A stretch of 64,000 bases of DNA from Umbelopsis isabellina (lineage: Eukaryota; Mucoromycota; Umbelopsidomycetes; Umbelopsidales; Umbelopsidaceae). How positions within the stretch are numbered: the first letter of the stretch is position 1; each line of letters opens with the position of its first letter. The notes below the pieces were generated by a model. The model made no database searches, was not told the origin of the DNA, and saw nothing but the letters and a program-made list of their open reading frames with translations. The stretch lies in assembly GCA_016758905.1 (NCBI GenBank), contig JAEPQZ010000002.1, forward strand, positions 1,550,001 through 1,614,000, written 5' to 3'. The translations under genes and the position numbers were made by a program. Positions 45,809-57,912 of this stretch are shown piece after piece.

Positions 45809-47329
45809 TTGGTGAGAATATGTATACAAGTAAGAAGGCAACCGGGTTAACAATAATGATGCCTTTATATATTTTACTCTCAATGTTCCGATTCACTATA
45901 CGAGCCAATGGTAGACCGTTTTCGTTAACTGGGAGTCAGCTGACCACGGGAGCGAAATTTTGAACTGTAAGCTCAGAAGATTGAAAAATGTATTTACTAG
46001 AGCTCATGTATGTAAAAGCTATATTGCGTAAATAAAGGATATATTCACTGCGTCAACATCGACTTTTTTCGGTCATAGTAAAATGAGAAGATTTTATTTG
46101 CTATCTTTGGAACTTACGTTGATACATCGAATAAGATATGATCAATCGCTTTGGCATGAATCAATATGTTACTGTCCAGATGCTATTTAGTACATTGACA
46201 CAGTCAGAGATAGTTCAAATGAAATTTTTTTTACACATTGGGTAAGCAGTATATTCACAGCAGCTGAAAACGCCAACAGAAATCATTTGTCACAGATGCC
46301 CAAGTTTGTATTGGATTGTTTATGCTTGCAGGCAAATATAGCCAACCGCATGCCGGAAAGGAATAGGATTGTAAGAGGCATCATCCACTATCCCAAACTC
46401 TATCAGACTTGCAATACACAGAAATGTAACCACATAATGTATTCTACAGTCTAATAAAGATCCAGCATAGAGATCCAGCAGGTCATAATCAACCACATCG
46501 GAATATTATATAGGATGCTGTAATTGTGTTATCAATATGCATCTTCCATACTGACACCATAACTTGTCAGCTGTTCATTGTTATTTTCTATGGGTTTTTC
46601 ATGGTACAATGGTCTATCAAAGAAGGGTTTTGCTCTTTTAGGTAGTGAATTTGCTCAGTACATAGACCCAAGTTACTCCGCGTGTGAGCAAAATGAGTTT
46701 GCTCAGCAGAACAAAGCTAAGGGATTAGACTTTCATCAAGTTCCTGAAGACTCCGAGATGATAAACATACTACATGATTCATTCGGCTTTTTGGCACAAT
46801 TGACTGATATGAAAGCACATAATGCAAAGTAAGGCATCTTTGCAATACCGTATCCCGAATGGGTAACCCACAGATCTTTGCCACGAGACCGCAGATCGCA
46901 GGTAGTACAGTGAAGCCACTGGCGTCGCTTCTCAAGCAAATGTCACGGTGACAAATCCATTTCAGGCAAACTCACGATTTGATTCTTATAAATTGATATT
47001 TATTTTAATCATTTATTTACAGAAGGGGAGGGGGACAGTCCCCAAGGTTGGATATATGTGGCGTATGAGAGAGAGAGATAAAGAAATGATGGTCTTTACA
47101 AATGTACCAGGCAGGACTAAGGCTGCTGGCTAGCTGCTAGATGAGCTGCAAACAAACATACATACAATTTGTGAGTGCGCGTTTTCGTGGACTTCCAGTG
47201 CGTTATATGCTTATCCACATTTTTCATGGGGCCATGGCACTGACCCAAATTTCCTTTTTTTTTTCTTGCTGCAAGGACGTGCGGGTAAAACCTTAGCATT
47301 TTATCTCCTTTAACTGGCGGCTTATCAAC
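45809..47329. other. Gene-poor 1.5 kb stretch
   Basis: The longest low-information gap in the window. One plus-strand frame, 46590-46832 (80 codons, starting MGFSWYNGLSK), is open but has no recognisable family, no neighbouring exon and an internal GAATTTGCTCAG / GAGTTTGCTCAG duplication. No tRNA or transposon was recognised. A short GA-rich dinucleotide run (GAGAGAGAGA) lies at about 47068-47079. Confidence 0.4.
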
Positions 47330-47575
47330 TCAGAATCCGAATTGAAAATGGTCGGTGGCAATAGATACAGAAGAATGTCCATTACCAACCTCCCACCATC
47401 GGCTGGGTGGTTTAGCAAATGGAAGGATGCTCCATCTATAATTTACGCTGGATACATTAGCGGGTTGAAATGTTTCAGCGTGTATAACACGAAGTCCACT
47501 AAAGTAGGTTGCAGTTACAGCGGCGGAGCAGGCGGTGAGTTGTGAAAGAGATATTGTCTTGGGGATAAAAGCCAT
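47330..47575 (-). CDS. Possible small protein, 81 aa
   Basis: Open frame beginning MAFIPKTISLSQL with a short hydrophobic stretch (LTACSAAVTATYFSGL) near the N-terminus, then a Trp/Pro-rich segment (RWSILPFAKPPSRWWE). The N-terminus could act as a mitochondrial or membrane signal. A pyrimidine-rich tract with TTTTAG precedes the ATG, which might be an intron end in the 5' UTR. No homologue is recognised and a chance frame cannot be excluded. Confidence 0.3.
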   Translation of the reverse strand: MAFIPKTISLSQLTACSAAVTATYFSGLRVIHAETFQPANVSSVNYRWSILPFAKPPSRWWEVGNGHSSVSIATDHFQFGF

Positions 47576-47819
47576 AAAATTTAGTAATGTCAAAGGGAAA
47601 ATGGCTAAAAGAGGAGACAAGAAAAAGGGAAGGATTGAACGTGTTAGCTGAGCGCTGCAATTTATATGGTTTCGAGAGCAAACTTGAGTTTGTCTATGAA
47701 CCCGTGATGTTTGTGCTTGCAGCGCACATATGTTTACATTTGTGTAAGCCCACATTCATTTTTTTATGTACTGTATAATTTTTATTGTTACATTTCTAAT
47801 GTAGTACTTAGTAACCTTG

Positions 47820-49706
47820 TTAAACTGATATCGTCTTAAAGATGTTAAATCCAGTAGCAGCTGTACTAAGAACACAGCCAGGGATTTGTTTATGCCAATG
47901 AAGTTCTTTGATCTCTGTTTGTCCTTGATGAACAAACAAGAGTTGTGGAGGTACTTCAACACCATCTTCTGTAATTTGTTGACCGCCTTCTTCAGTATCA
48001 GGTTCGACCGACAAATCCCATAATGAAATTTGATCATCAGCACCTGAAACAGCAATGATAGATTCTTCAGTAGGGTGCCATTCGATAGATGTGATAGGTG
48101 CCGTGTGCCATTTGAAGGTAGCAACAGGTGTGGGCGCCTTAGTACTAGAAGTGGGCGCAAAGGAGGTGTTAGCCAAGAAGCTTCGAATCAGGAGACCCAT
48201 ACTTCACCAAAATTGGTGCTATGGGAACATTTTGAAAGTAAGAGGATTCTTTACCTGGTAAAAGTACGCAAGTCCCAAACATTGAAAATACCATCATCGC
48301 CTCCACTTGCAAGCAAGTAGGAAGCCTTTTTGTTCCAAGTGATAACGTTGACATCAGTGTTGCTAGCCTGAATGCTCACAGCGTGCTTCTTCTTATTGCG
48401 AGTATCCCAAATTTTGACGGTTTGATCCGCAGAGCAAGATGCAAAGACATTACGCTCTGTTGGCGACCATTGAAGATCTTCTACTGATGAAGTGTGGCCC
48501 TTGAAAGGCATCATATCTGCCTTATAGCCTGATTGTGTTTGGCTTGTCAAATATATATTGCTTGCAATATCTCCGGTCAATAATCTATACCAGGTCAACG
48601 AAAATACCTTGTTAGAGGTAACCACTATCACTGCCAAATGATATTCGTTCACTCTTACCTTCCAGTGTCTAGTACAGACCAATCCATGGCGAAACCTTCA
48701 TTGCCTCTATGGCTGTCGACAGTGAACAGCGGTCTCTGAAATTTGGAAGGTTGTGGACCAGGGGTATCCAAGCTGGTTATGTAAGGGGACAAGTCGTAGA
48801 TGTGCACCTTGCCGGTTTCTGACCAAGTTGCTGCAATCTGTTTTTCATCTTGCTGTGGCATGACACGCACACGGTTGATACCGCCATTGTGACGAATAGT
48901 TCTATTTTCCAATATGGCATCATCATCTACACCTTCAGCATCTTCATCATCAGATTCTAAACCCAAACTCGTTAGTATCTACTGGGCAACTCATGAATTG
49001 AATCCAGCAGGCACAGTCCTTACCATCATCATTTTGAGTTTTGTGCAATTGAGACATCTTCATAACAATCAATTCGTTTTCTCTGGCGTTTGGTACTGAG
49101 GTACCGGCGACGATATAGGCGGTAGCTGGATACTATAATTGATTGATCTTCGGTTACCTTACACGCCTTAAAACGTCCTGATTGTAATAGCTATGATTTT
49201 ACTTACGTTCTTTCTATCATCACCAAGACGATCCTGGAGAACGTCAAAACTTAAGCATGGCCACTCTACATTAAGCTTGTGAAGCATCTCGTAGACGGAC
49301 TGATCAGCTTCCAAAACTTCGTCTTTGCCGAGTGCTTTTCCTGGAAGATACACTTCCAACTCTTTGTCTTCCTTCTCATCGACATCCATATCTGGTGACA
49401 AACAGGGTTCAAATTAGCACGACAATGTAAAGAATATGGAGCACACAACGGGTGTTTCGTAAATCAAAACTAGTATTTAAATTCATGTAAATTCGGTATA
49501 TGCTACGCACCATCGTTAGCTTCCTCATTTTGGTCGTTGATGACTTCCTCCTGAACGTCTTCTTCGATCTCGTCCTCGAAGGCATCCTCGAACTCGCCCA
49601 TTTCGTCGACCTCAGCAGCAGTTCGGTGTGAGGTTTCTCCGGAATTGAAAGTGGCTGCCTTGGTGGCATCCCGGAGATCGTCGCTATCAGCCTGGCGTTT
49701 TGACAT
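47820..49706 (-). CDS. RRB1: Ribosome-assembly WD40 protein RRB1 / GRWD1
   Basis: Six exons: 49706-49511, 49391-49207, 49132-49024, 48956-48659, 48584-48255, 48180-47820 (492 aa). An acidic N-terminus ([16 protein letters not shown]) leads to the family block [20 protein letters not shown] (20 residues), then VEWPCLSFD and about six WD repeats ending [26 protein letters not shown]. Rrb1/GRWD1 is the dedicated chaperone of ribosomal protein L3 in 60S assembly. The last intron has two in-frame AAG acceptors, at 48201 and 48180, 21 nt apart; the shorter form is given. A stronger ATAG acceptor at 48219 would introduce a stop. Length lies between human (446) and yeast (511). Confidence 0.93.
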
Positions 49707-50192
49707 GTTGGGACAAACTATACTTTTAGATCAACTGGATTCACTGAGCTTTGACAAAAAAAAAAAAGTTGAGTGGCTGTGACTTGCTTTTCGTTTAACA
49801 ATTCGGTATAACGCACAAAATTTTCGTTACTTTGCCCGTATGGGCTACTGCCATCAGTGTCCAAACTGTACCACACAAAGAGATTTTATATAGGTGGTAA
49901 ATTGTAGGGTTAGAGGGAAAAATTGGGGGGAAGGGAATGATGGGGTTTTGAATACAAAGATCTCACAGGCAATAGCGAGTAAGAAAGAACAACCATAAGG
50001 CAGAAAGAAAAAGAAATCAAAAGATGACGGCTACAAGCTGTCATGTTTTGAGAGGGAAATAAGGTTGATTTGAGAGGTGGTAGCGAAAAACAAGAGGGTT
50101 ATCAAAAGGATAACAAAGAAAGAAAAACAGTTATGTAGAAAGAATACTATGGTGTTTATGAATTAAAAAGGTCGAGGCCGTAGGCAAAGCAT
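49707..50192. other. Intergenic, purine-rich on plus strand
   Basis: Holds the RRB1 5' region and the importin-beta 3' UTR. From about 49900 to 50160 the plus strand is strongly A/G-rich (the importin-beta mRNA would be pyrimidine-rich here). An A-run lies at 49756-49767. No coding signal. Confidence 0.45.
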
Positions 50193-53100
50193 CTATAGGC
50201 TGCTGGTTGCTCGCTTAACCATCTGAGAGAGTCAGAGTTTTGAAATGAGTTGGTTGTGTAAATATCATTATTGCAGAATTAAACGCTTACCTCTTTTGCC
50301 CATCGTGCCACTTCCCTAGTACTATCACTGTAATGTCGGTTGGATCTAGCCTCCTTGATCAATTGCATGACCCAGTCGGCACTGAGGTATTGCTTAAGTT
50401 CACCGCCGGGGAAGGCATCAGCAAGGTCACTATAAGCCATTGTTAGTCCTGGCTCTTAATTTAGTCACAATGGGTTTTTGCTATTTGTAACTTACCCTAC
50501 CAGACCGACAGTGCTGCGAACAAGTGGCTCGTTCAAAGTATCTTCAGTGGTCACCATACCAAGGAACGCGAATATGGAACCAACGTGGGGAGCCAAAAGA
50601 TGAGCTAAAATAAATGCATTAGATAATGTAAAAAGCATACCAGAAAATATATTTACTTACTCTTGCGGCCGCTGCCAAGGCCCTGAACGATACCGACGTA
50701 AGCTTCGACGCTTCCTTCATGCAGGCGTACAACATAATCCATGAGTTCCCAATTATCCTTTTCAGCACGCATGCCACCAACTTGTTGAAGAGCAAGCATG
50801 ACTACATCCAGGAAAGGCTCGAATTCAGCACCGATGGCGAGAGCAATATCGCCAAAGCATGAAAGAATGGCAGGCTTAACATCACTGTGCAAGACAGGGC
50901 TTTGAAGGTTGGTAACCAACAATTGCATGAAAGTCTGACAATAAGGAAGAGAACCTTCACCTAGAGCTCGGCAGATATCACCGATAAGGCCAATGGCGAT
51001 AGCACACAATTGATGTTCATCAGGATGTTGCAGTGCTGTATAGAGATGTGGAGCGAATGGTTCGACGTATCTTGCAAAGTCAGTATCCAAGGCTGTAGTC
51101 AATGAACCGACTGCCAGGAAGACATCTTCGGTGATAGATGATTGTTTGGATGAAGTGGTGAGCATCCCTAACAAGATGGTCATAATACGATCAGCAACCT
51201 CGGAAACACCAGAACCAAGTTTGCGAATGCAACTGGTCAAACAACTCAAGAGGTTGGACTGAAGTTCGGCATGAGCATTGCTTTCATCAACGCCAATGAT
51301 TTGGTTTTGAACGGAAACAGTACCCTCCAAACGGTCGAGAATGGTGACAACGACTTGTTGAACAGAGGTAAGGCAATCCATAGCAGCATTACCGACCAAC
51401 GTCGACAATGCCTCGTAGGCTGAAGTTCTGCAGTTTGCTTCATTATCCTGTCTTTCAGTGAATTGCAGCAAAGCACCAACAATGCCTTCAAAGTACATAG
51501 ACAGAGCGCAAGTAGGAGTGTTCAAATCATCACCACCACCAAGGTGCTCAGCCAAGTTCATCAATGACCAGCAGCAGTTTGCAACAATACGAGGACTATC
51601 CTGCAAACCATAGACGAGAGCAGTAACAAGATCCTGTAAATGAACGTCGCTCTTGATGCATTGTGGTAAGAAGTCTGAAACGCGTCCTAGGGTCCAGGCT
51701 ACGGTATCTTTGACATTGACAACAGGGTCCTTCATCATTTGAATCAACAGAGGAAGAGCTTGGTCAACGAGCGGTGTCAGAAGGACAGGGTTGGGTCCAT
51801 CCAGGATAGAACCAAATGCCATGACAGCTGCTTCGCGGTATCGCCAGTCACCGTTGGAGATGTTGGACTCAACAAATGGAACAATGGGAGGAACGATATC
51901 ATCTCCGACACACTGAGCAAACAAATTCAAGCAGGTGGCAGCAGCCATTGAAACATTCCACTCATCCTCATCCTCGTCTTCTTCTTGCTTGGTAAGCAAG
52001 AAAAGCAATACAGGAAGAATTTGAGGCAAAGCAGCGCGAGCAAATTGATGGCTGACACGTTGGGGTGCTTCTCCTAATTCAGCAGCCTAGCACAACAAGT
52101 CAGTATTTAAAACCAGCACTAATCATTCCAAGACTATTTGAGGTACTCACTTCTTCAGCATGCAGTTGCAGTTCGATTTCTTCGTCACAAACTGTGGACC
52201 AAAATTCAATTGCTTGCAGCGCAACGCCAGATTCTTCATTATTCATTCCCACCACAGTAAGCTGTCAGGATTTAAAAAAACACGTGTGAGCTATTTTCCA
52301 GGGCAAAATGCAATCCGATAACAGAATGATTTTGAATGACTTACGGCAAAGAGAGCCTTTTCCATATATAGGAGCATATTGTCGTAATATAACTGCATAA
52401 TTCTAACCAAACATTCATAGGCAGCAACTTGAAGTTGCTCCTCAGAGCTTTGAGTGGCTTCGCAAACAGTCATCATGATGAAGTTTCTCTCGTCCTATGG
52501 ACAGTGTGTTAGTTAACGAAATTCAGGCTTTGTTGTTGTATGCCTTTAAGCCAAACAAACTCACCTCTGATTCAAAGTTCTCTCGGATGAATTCTAAAGA
52601 GTTGTAAAGGGCTCTGACAGCAGCAAGACGAACTTCTTGATTTTCTTCTTCCTTGCGAGCACCTTGAACGACAGCAGTCAAAATATCATTGGCCTGGCTC
52701 TTCAATACTTCAGGGTTGGTAGTTTCACAGACAAAACCAATTGAAACGAGGGAAGCTTGCTTCAAGAGTACGTTGTCGGAAGTAGTGACATTATCAAGCA
52801 AGATTTGAATCAATTGAGGCCATTGTTGAACTGGTAACTCGATATCTGCAATAGCTGCAACAACCTGTAATGTTACAAATTAGGAAAAGGATACTACTAT
52901 AAGCACGATCATGTTACAAAATTAAGCTGTAAATTACCTGAGCTGCTGTGTGAGCTGCGCGAGAGTTGGAGCTTGCAAGAGTACTCAAAGTCTGTGAGAT
53001 GCATTAGAATGGAAGGATATCGCAGCAATATGAGAGTTGAAGTGACACATACCCATTGCTTGATTTGAGATCTGGTGTTTTCGTCAACAGTTAACCATCT

Positions 53101-53618
53101 ATTAACATAATCCTCTTTACGGCTGGCTTCCTATATATTATAATACGCATAAATTAGTATAAAACAGATAGAGTATAAAAATTAAGAGTATCATGCACTT
53201 GCCTTGGCAGTCAAAGAGTTCTTCACTGCTAGACCAGCGGCGGTACGGATGTTTGGGTCAGCTTGCTCGTTGGCAAGTTCCTGTGACAGCATGACCGCAT
53301 AGGCAGACTATAGATAAAGTAATGGACAGGTGTGAGTGATGTGCGCTTTGTCATGCGCAGTGTTGCTAGATCGTTCAAGCAATATTTGTCACAGATACAT
53401 ACATAGTTCTCTTGAGCAGCCAACTCGAGCTTCTGGGTGGCATCCTCTCGAGTCGCCTGATCTACACGATTTAAGATAAACAGACTAAAGATTAGATCGC
53501 AAAGACAACAGCCGATGACAAGTGCAGATGGTACTCAGGTACCAAAAGCACTTGAGTTGAACATATTGACCAACGTACCAGGCGACAAAGTGTTGGAGAG
53601 TAAGGTAGCAACGTTCAT
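50193..53618 (-). CDS. KAP95: Importin subunit beta-1 (Kap95)
   Basis: Twelve exons: 53618-53579, 53461-53403, 53307-53203, 53130-53053, 52991-52938, 52864-52565, 52494-52345, 52261-52151, 52086-50661, 50604-50496, 50429-50291, 50222-50193 (866 aa, as in yeast and man). HEAT-repeat karyopherin that carries importin-alpha and NLS cargo through the nuclear pore. Landmarks: QATREDATQKLE in the importin-beta N-terminal domain, the acidic loop EEDEDEDEWNVSMAAATCL, and NGDWRYREAAVMAFGSILDGP. The intron after exon 3 starts with GC (AAG|GCAAGT), a GC-AG intron; exon frame and homology on both sides support it. The last exon encodes only MVKRATSSL. Confidence 0.95.
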
Positions 53619-54030
53619 GTTGTGATTGTTGTTGTGACCTGTTCCGGAGCAAGCAAGGTAATCAGCTAAGCGGTCTAAGGACAATCAGGCTATTCTATCG
53701 AACAATATTGCTGCCCAAAATAGAATAGGACAGATATGTCGATTGTGGCATAACTTTGATACGTTACCCTACTAGATGCGATTGAATATGAAGACGATTC
53801 TGGTAAAGGATTGTAGCACCTGGGCGGATTTCTTTTTTTTTACTGTGTTAAGTGCGGACGCGCCGTTCGACAGTTTTTTTGGTGGTGCGCTGAGGAAAAA
53901 ATTTACAATTGCCGTCCTGCAGACGTTGACGTCTGCACTCAACCGCTTTGCTCGAGACAGTCCATGCCTATAGGTAAATGTCACCCTAATCGCTCAGAAT
54001 TCTCACAAATTGACAACTAATACTAGCACT
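53619..54030. promoter_or_regulatory. Divergent promoter region, importin beta / HECT ligase
   Basis: 412 nt between two divergent starts; must contain both promoters. A T-run at 53832-53840 and another at 53873-53880 may be poly(dA:dT) nucleosome-free elements. No TATA box stands out. Confidence 0.45.
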
Positions 54031-56786
54031 ATGTACATAGATCTTCAACAACTGGAGGAGATACAAGCTCAGTGTGAGGCTACTCAGGACTATTCGGCCT
54101 TGAATAGCCTCATTCAAGCTGTTTTCACCAATCCAGATCAGTTATCCCAAAGCTTTGTACAGGTAAGATTAAGGTTACTGGCTGAAGCAACTACTCTTTG
54201 TCCATGCTGACATTGTGATTGTTATGACTGCACAGACGTATGACAGTGACATACGTATTGACAAACCGCAAGTCCGACAAGCATATACCCTGATACTTCA
54301 TAAGGTAGACAATCGTTATTGACCATATGATTGACAATTCTTTGTTTTCTATAATATCTGATTGTATAATTTTTGGAACAGTGTCCAGAGCAGGTGGTTG
54401 ACACTCTTAATCGAAGTGTCATTCAATTATTAGACCAAATCGTACAGAACAAAGATGCGTTTACTATGACGCATATTCCGTTGATGGTCATCCTTTTTCA
54501 GGTCCGTATTCTCACTGATATGCTAACATTCATCATTCAAACCAAACTTTTGTTCTAACTATCGTCTCCTCTATAGCATGAATCCCTTTTTGAAGCACAA
54601 TTTGGAGATATTATCTTGATCAAATTGCTGGATATCTTCGCGTCAATCTCTGGTGACCTACAAGATGCCTTGTGCGAAAATTTGACCAATGCAAATGACG
54701 AAGATGAAGATTTGGCAATGCAAGACGGCGCATTAATCAAGGATATCACCGAAGAGTATCCCAATAATCAAGAGATACAGCAGTTTCAATATTTGCTAGA
54801 TGGACTGCAGAGTTTTATTTCCAAACGACTACGCAATAAGTCAACACCCGACACAACGCCTAATAGAGATCATGCCGTTATCAATACCACAAAATGTTTA
54901 GCTGCATTTCGTAAGTTCTCTAGATTGTATGGTATTTTCATTGCAGCAAGGACTGAGTCTCTGTGTTAGATCGTTTGAATGAAAAGCGGCGGTTTGTCAA
55001 ATTTGAAGCGTTCTATAACGATGTTTTAAATGAACAATTGGAAATTAAGGACGACTTTCCACAGTTCAAGGATAGAAAAGGGTATGTGTCCGTACGATAA
55101 GGTGGTCGATTAATTCAAGGCAACTTAAGCTTCTTGCTAGGTTTTCTTTCTGTGATTATCCTTTCATACTGAACCCTGCTACGAAAGCTGATATACTCAA
55201 GGTTGAAAGTATGTTTCAAATGCGGCATGAGTTACAGGATGCATTCTTCCGTGCACTGTTCCAAGGTAGGCTGTGATTATTAGCTACGTTCTGCTCATGG
55301 CATATATCAACATTTCCGTGTGTAGGAGTGAACAGTCCATATCTTGTTCTTGAAATTCGCAGAGACCACATAATACATGATACGCTATATCAACTGGAAA
55401 CGAAATCAACGCAAGATTTAAAGAAGCAGTTGCGAGTACAATTTGTTGGCGAAGAAGGCATTGATGAAGGCGGTGTGCAAAAGGAGTTTTTTCAACTGAT
55501 TGTACGTGAGCTCTTTGACCCGCGATATGGTAAAGTACAAGATATGGCATATCACACGGAGTGAATGGTATTATTAAGCATTTCTTAATAGGCATGTTTG
55601 TATCTGATGACGACTCCCGTCTATGTTGGTTCAAGCCCGATCCCACGGACGACCATATCGCTATTAGCGAATACAAGTTAGTTGGAATGTTATTAGGACT
55701 GGCAGTGTATAACAGCGTCATTCTTGATGTACACTTCCCGTTGGCCCTATACAAGAAACTAATGGTTGTCCCGGTCACCCTGCAAGATTTGCGGCAACTT
55801 GATCCAGTGAGTCATTCGTGATTCTGGTAATCCCTAAAATTTTTCATTTTTGACTTATGTTGATATATCTACTAGGGTCTAGGCAGAGGACTACAGCAAC
55901 TTTTGTACTATGAAGGAAACGTCGAGGTGGCGTACGATCGGTCCTTTCAAATTGATAAAGACGTTTGGGGATGTATCAATACCTTTGATCTTAAGGAAAA
56001 TGGCGCATCGATCAAATTAACAAATGAAAATAGACAAGGTGAGAAGCATAAATCTTACTAATCATTGATGCAATATCGTTGCAATAACACAAGTTTCTTG
56101 CAGAATTTGTTCAATTATATGTAGATTATGTTCTCAACAAGTCCACGGAAAAACAATTTAATGCATTTAGAGATGGATTTAATCTTGTTTGTGCCGACAG
56201 TGCCATCAAGGTCAGTCATTGAAGTGTTATTGATACAGTGCAGATGACGTTGTATACTGACTTGCGCAGCAGATCTTCCGCCCAGAAGAAGTGGAACAGT
56301 TGATCTGCGGCAGCTCAGATTTGGACTTTGACGCTTTGGAGAAAGCAACGCTGTATGACGGAGGATGGAACAAGGACACGCCTATCATAAAGTGAGTAAG
56401 AATGACTCGAAAGACCTTGCCAGCTCTCACTGCCTAACAAGATGTTGTATCATCAGATCGTTCTGGGAGATTGTTCACGCATTCTCTGATGAGGAAAAGA
56501 AAAGATTGTTGTTTTTTGCAACAGGATCAGACAGAGTTCCTATAGGAGGACTTAGTAAACTGCAATTTGTCATCGCTAAGAATGGTGCCGATTCGGATAG
56601 GTGAGTTGCCTTCCAACTTGAAGTAAGAAACAAAAGTATCTTTATTGACAAAATAGAAATCTTAGACTTCCAACTTCGCACACGTGTTACAATGTATTGC
56701 TGTTGTGTGAATATAGTAGCAAGGAGAAGCTGCGCGAGCGATTATTAACCAGCATCAGTAATGCCGAAGGGTTCGGTATGATATAA
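54031..56786 (+). CDS. HECT-type E3 ubiquitin ligase (HECTD2/UBE3A-like)
   Basis: Thirteen exons: 54031-54162, 54236-54304, 54382-54501, 54577-54910, 54970-55081, 55141-55265, 55326-55529, 55592-55806, 55876-56038, 56104-56210, 56273-56391, 56457-56600, 56666-56786 (654 aa). The C-terminal 350 residues form a full HECT domain: [48 protein letters not shown] and the catalytic loop LPTSHTCYN with Cys622, 33 residues from the end. The N-terminal part is helical and resembles HECTD2 and UBE3A ([14 protein letters not shown]) without the AZUL zinc finger of UBE3A. In yeast the nearest counterpart is Hul4. Substrates cannot be told from sequence. Introns 3 and 10 use GTCCGT and GTCAGT donors. Confidence 0.9.
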
Positions 56787-57098
56787 ATGGCGATACAGAC
56801 ATGAGCAAACATAACCATGATGACTGCGCAGTTGATTTTTAATCTTGATTGATCTAGAAAGGAAATGTGGGTTTTGCAAATCCCCGGATTTCAAAAAAAA
56901 TTGGGTTGACTACTGGCCAATCTTGGCCTTGGCTGCTACTCAGTCTTGGCCTTTGCCACGGCGGCGGATCAACATCAACACAATCCCCCAATCGCCTGCC
57001 AAGAATTGATGCTCCGTCTTTGGCACCTACAATGGATATAAATTCAATCAAGACGTCCTCATGTTTTGCTCAGTATTATCATAACAACAAAATCAAAA
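56787..57098. promoter_or_regulatory. Upstream region of small Ser/Lys-rich gene, TATA at 57037
   Basis: A TATAAAT box (57037-57043) lies 56 nt before the ATG at 57099, a classic strong-promoter arrangement. Upstream is a short repeated motif TCTTGGCCTT (56921-56930 and 56944-56953) and a purine run of eight A at about 56893. This is the best-defined core promoter in the window. Confidence 0.5.
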
Positions 57099-57326
57099 AT
57101 GCCTTTCTCAGTTTTCTCTCAAAGCAAGAAGTCTGCATCCTCTAAATCACAATCTCAATCCAAGAGCAAAAGTTCTAAATCTGCAAATTCTGCGCTGCAT
57201 CAATATTCTCCTGCCCAAATACAATGGCGATCTGACCAAGGATATCAAGTGCTTTCGGATAGCAACAAAATCACTGGCAAGAAGTCCAAAAAACCCCTTG
57301 GAGCCGTCTTAAATTGCCAAATCTAA
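57099..57326 (+). CDS. Small Ser/Lys/Gln-rich protein, 75 aa
   Basis: Single exon beginning MPFSVFSQSKKSASSK. The first 35 residues are an S/K/Q low-complexity run; the second half is more ordered (HQYSPAQIQWRSDQGYQ) and ends KKPLGAVLNCQI. No family is recognised. Support for a real gene: a well-placed TATA box, an A-rich leader before the ATG, and position in a clean gap between two other plus-strand genes. Its abundance of Ser and Lys is typical of stress-induced or conidial/spore small proteins in fungi, but that is a guess. Confidence 0.55.
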   Translation: MPFSVFSQSKKSASSKSQSQSKSKSSKSANSALHQYSPAQIQWRSDQGYQVLSDSNKITGKKSKKPLGAVLNCQI

Positions 57327-57912
57327 TACTTTTGTCTATACCATCTGTTTCATTCCCAAATACTGTAGTATATATTCGTTCCATGTTCATTAACAAACAA
57401 TTGATTAAAGTCTAGGCTTTGCCGACTGTGTCGACATAGCTTTACTTAGTATTACGTAGCCCTTGAATGTATCGGCAACAAGAGTTCTTGCAATGTAATA
57501 TACGTACACAGTGAACGCATATACAGTGAATACGTAACCTCCAATTTGTATGGTATCTTTGTGTAAGCCTCTGCTGTTTCGGCATTGGTACACACTGTTC
57601 AAAATAATTTTGTACCTGCATATCATGTTAAAATACATATTGTACAATGCTTGATCTTCCATGCTGTGCCATGATAAACAAACATCGGCTTTAAAATAAA
57701 CATGACATTTTTCAGCCTCTGTAGTTGAACGGAAACCGACTTTTGACCAATCCTAAAAGGCTACAGGCTACTTTGCAATGGCCACCTTTCATGAAATAAT
57801 TTTCTCATCGAAACTGGGCAAGCTTGGACGGCTTTTTGGACGGCTTTCCTCACCAAATTTCTGTTCTCAGGTCGGGAACTCAAGCCACTCTGTACCTTGT
57901 TCCCTGCACAAA
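57327..57912. other. Intergenic, with in-frame upstream extension of AIF
   Basis: The first 450 nt hold no coding signal. From 57778 an ATG in good context opens a 45-codon frame that runs directly into the AIF coding sequence (see findings). It may be 5' leader or an alternative N-terminus. Confidence 0.45.

Noticed and set aside
46590-46832. 80-codon plus-strand frame in the gene-poor stretch
   Set aside because: No family, no exon partners, no promoter signal; kept only as a remark in the intergenic entry.
47006-47090. Repeat-like GA run and GGGGA-rich sequence that might mark a mobile element
   Set aside because: No terminal repeats, no target duplication and no coding remains nearby; looks like simple sequence.
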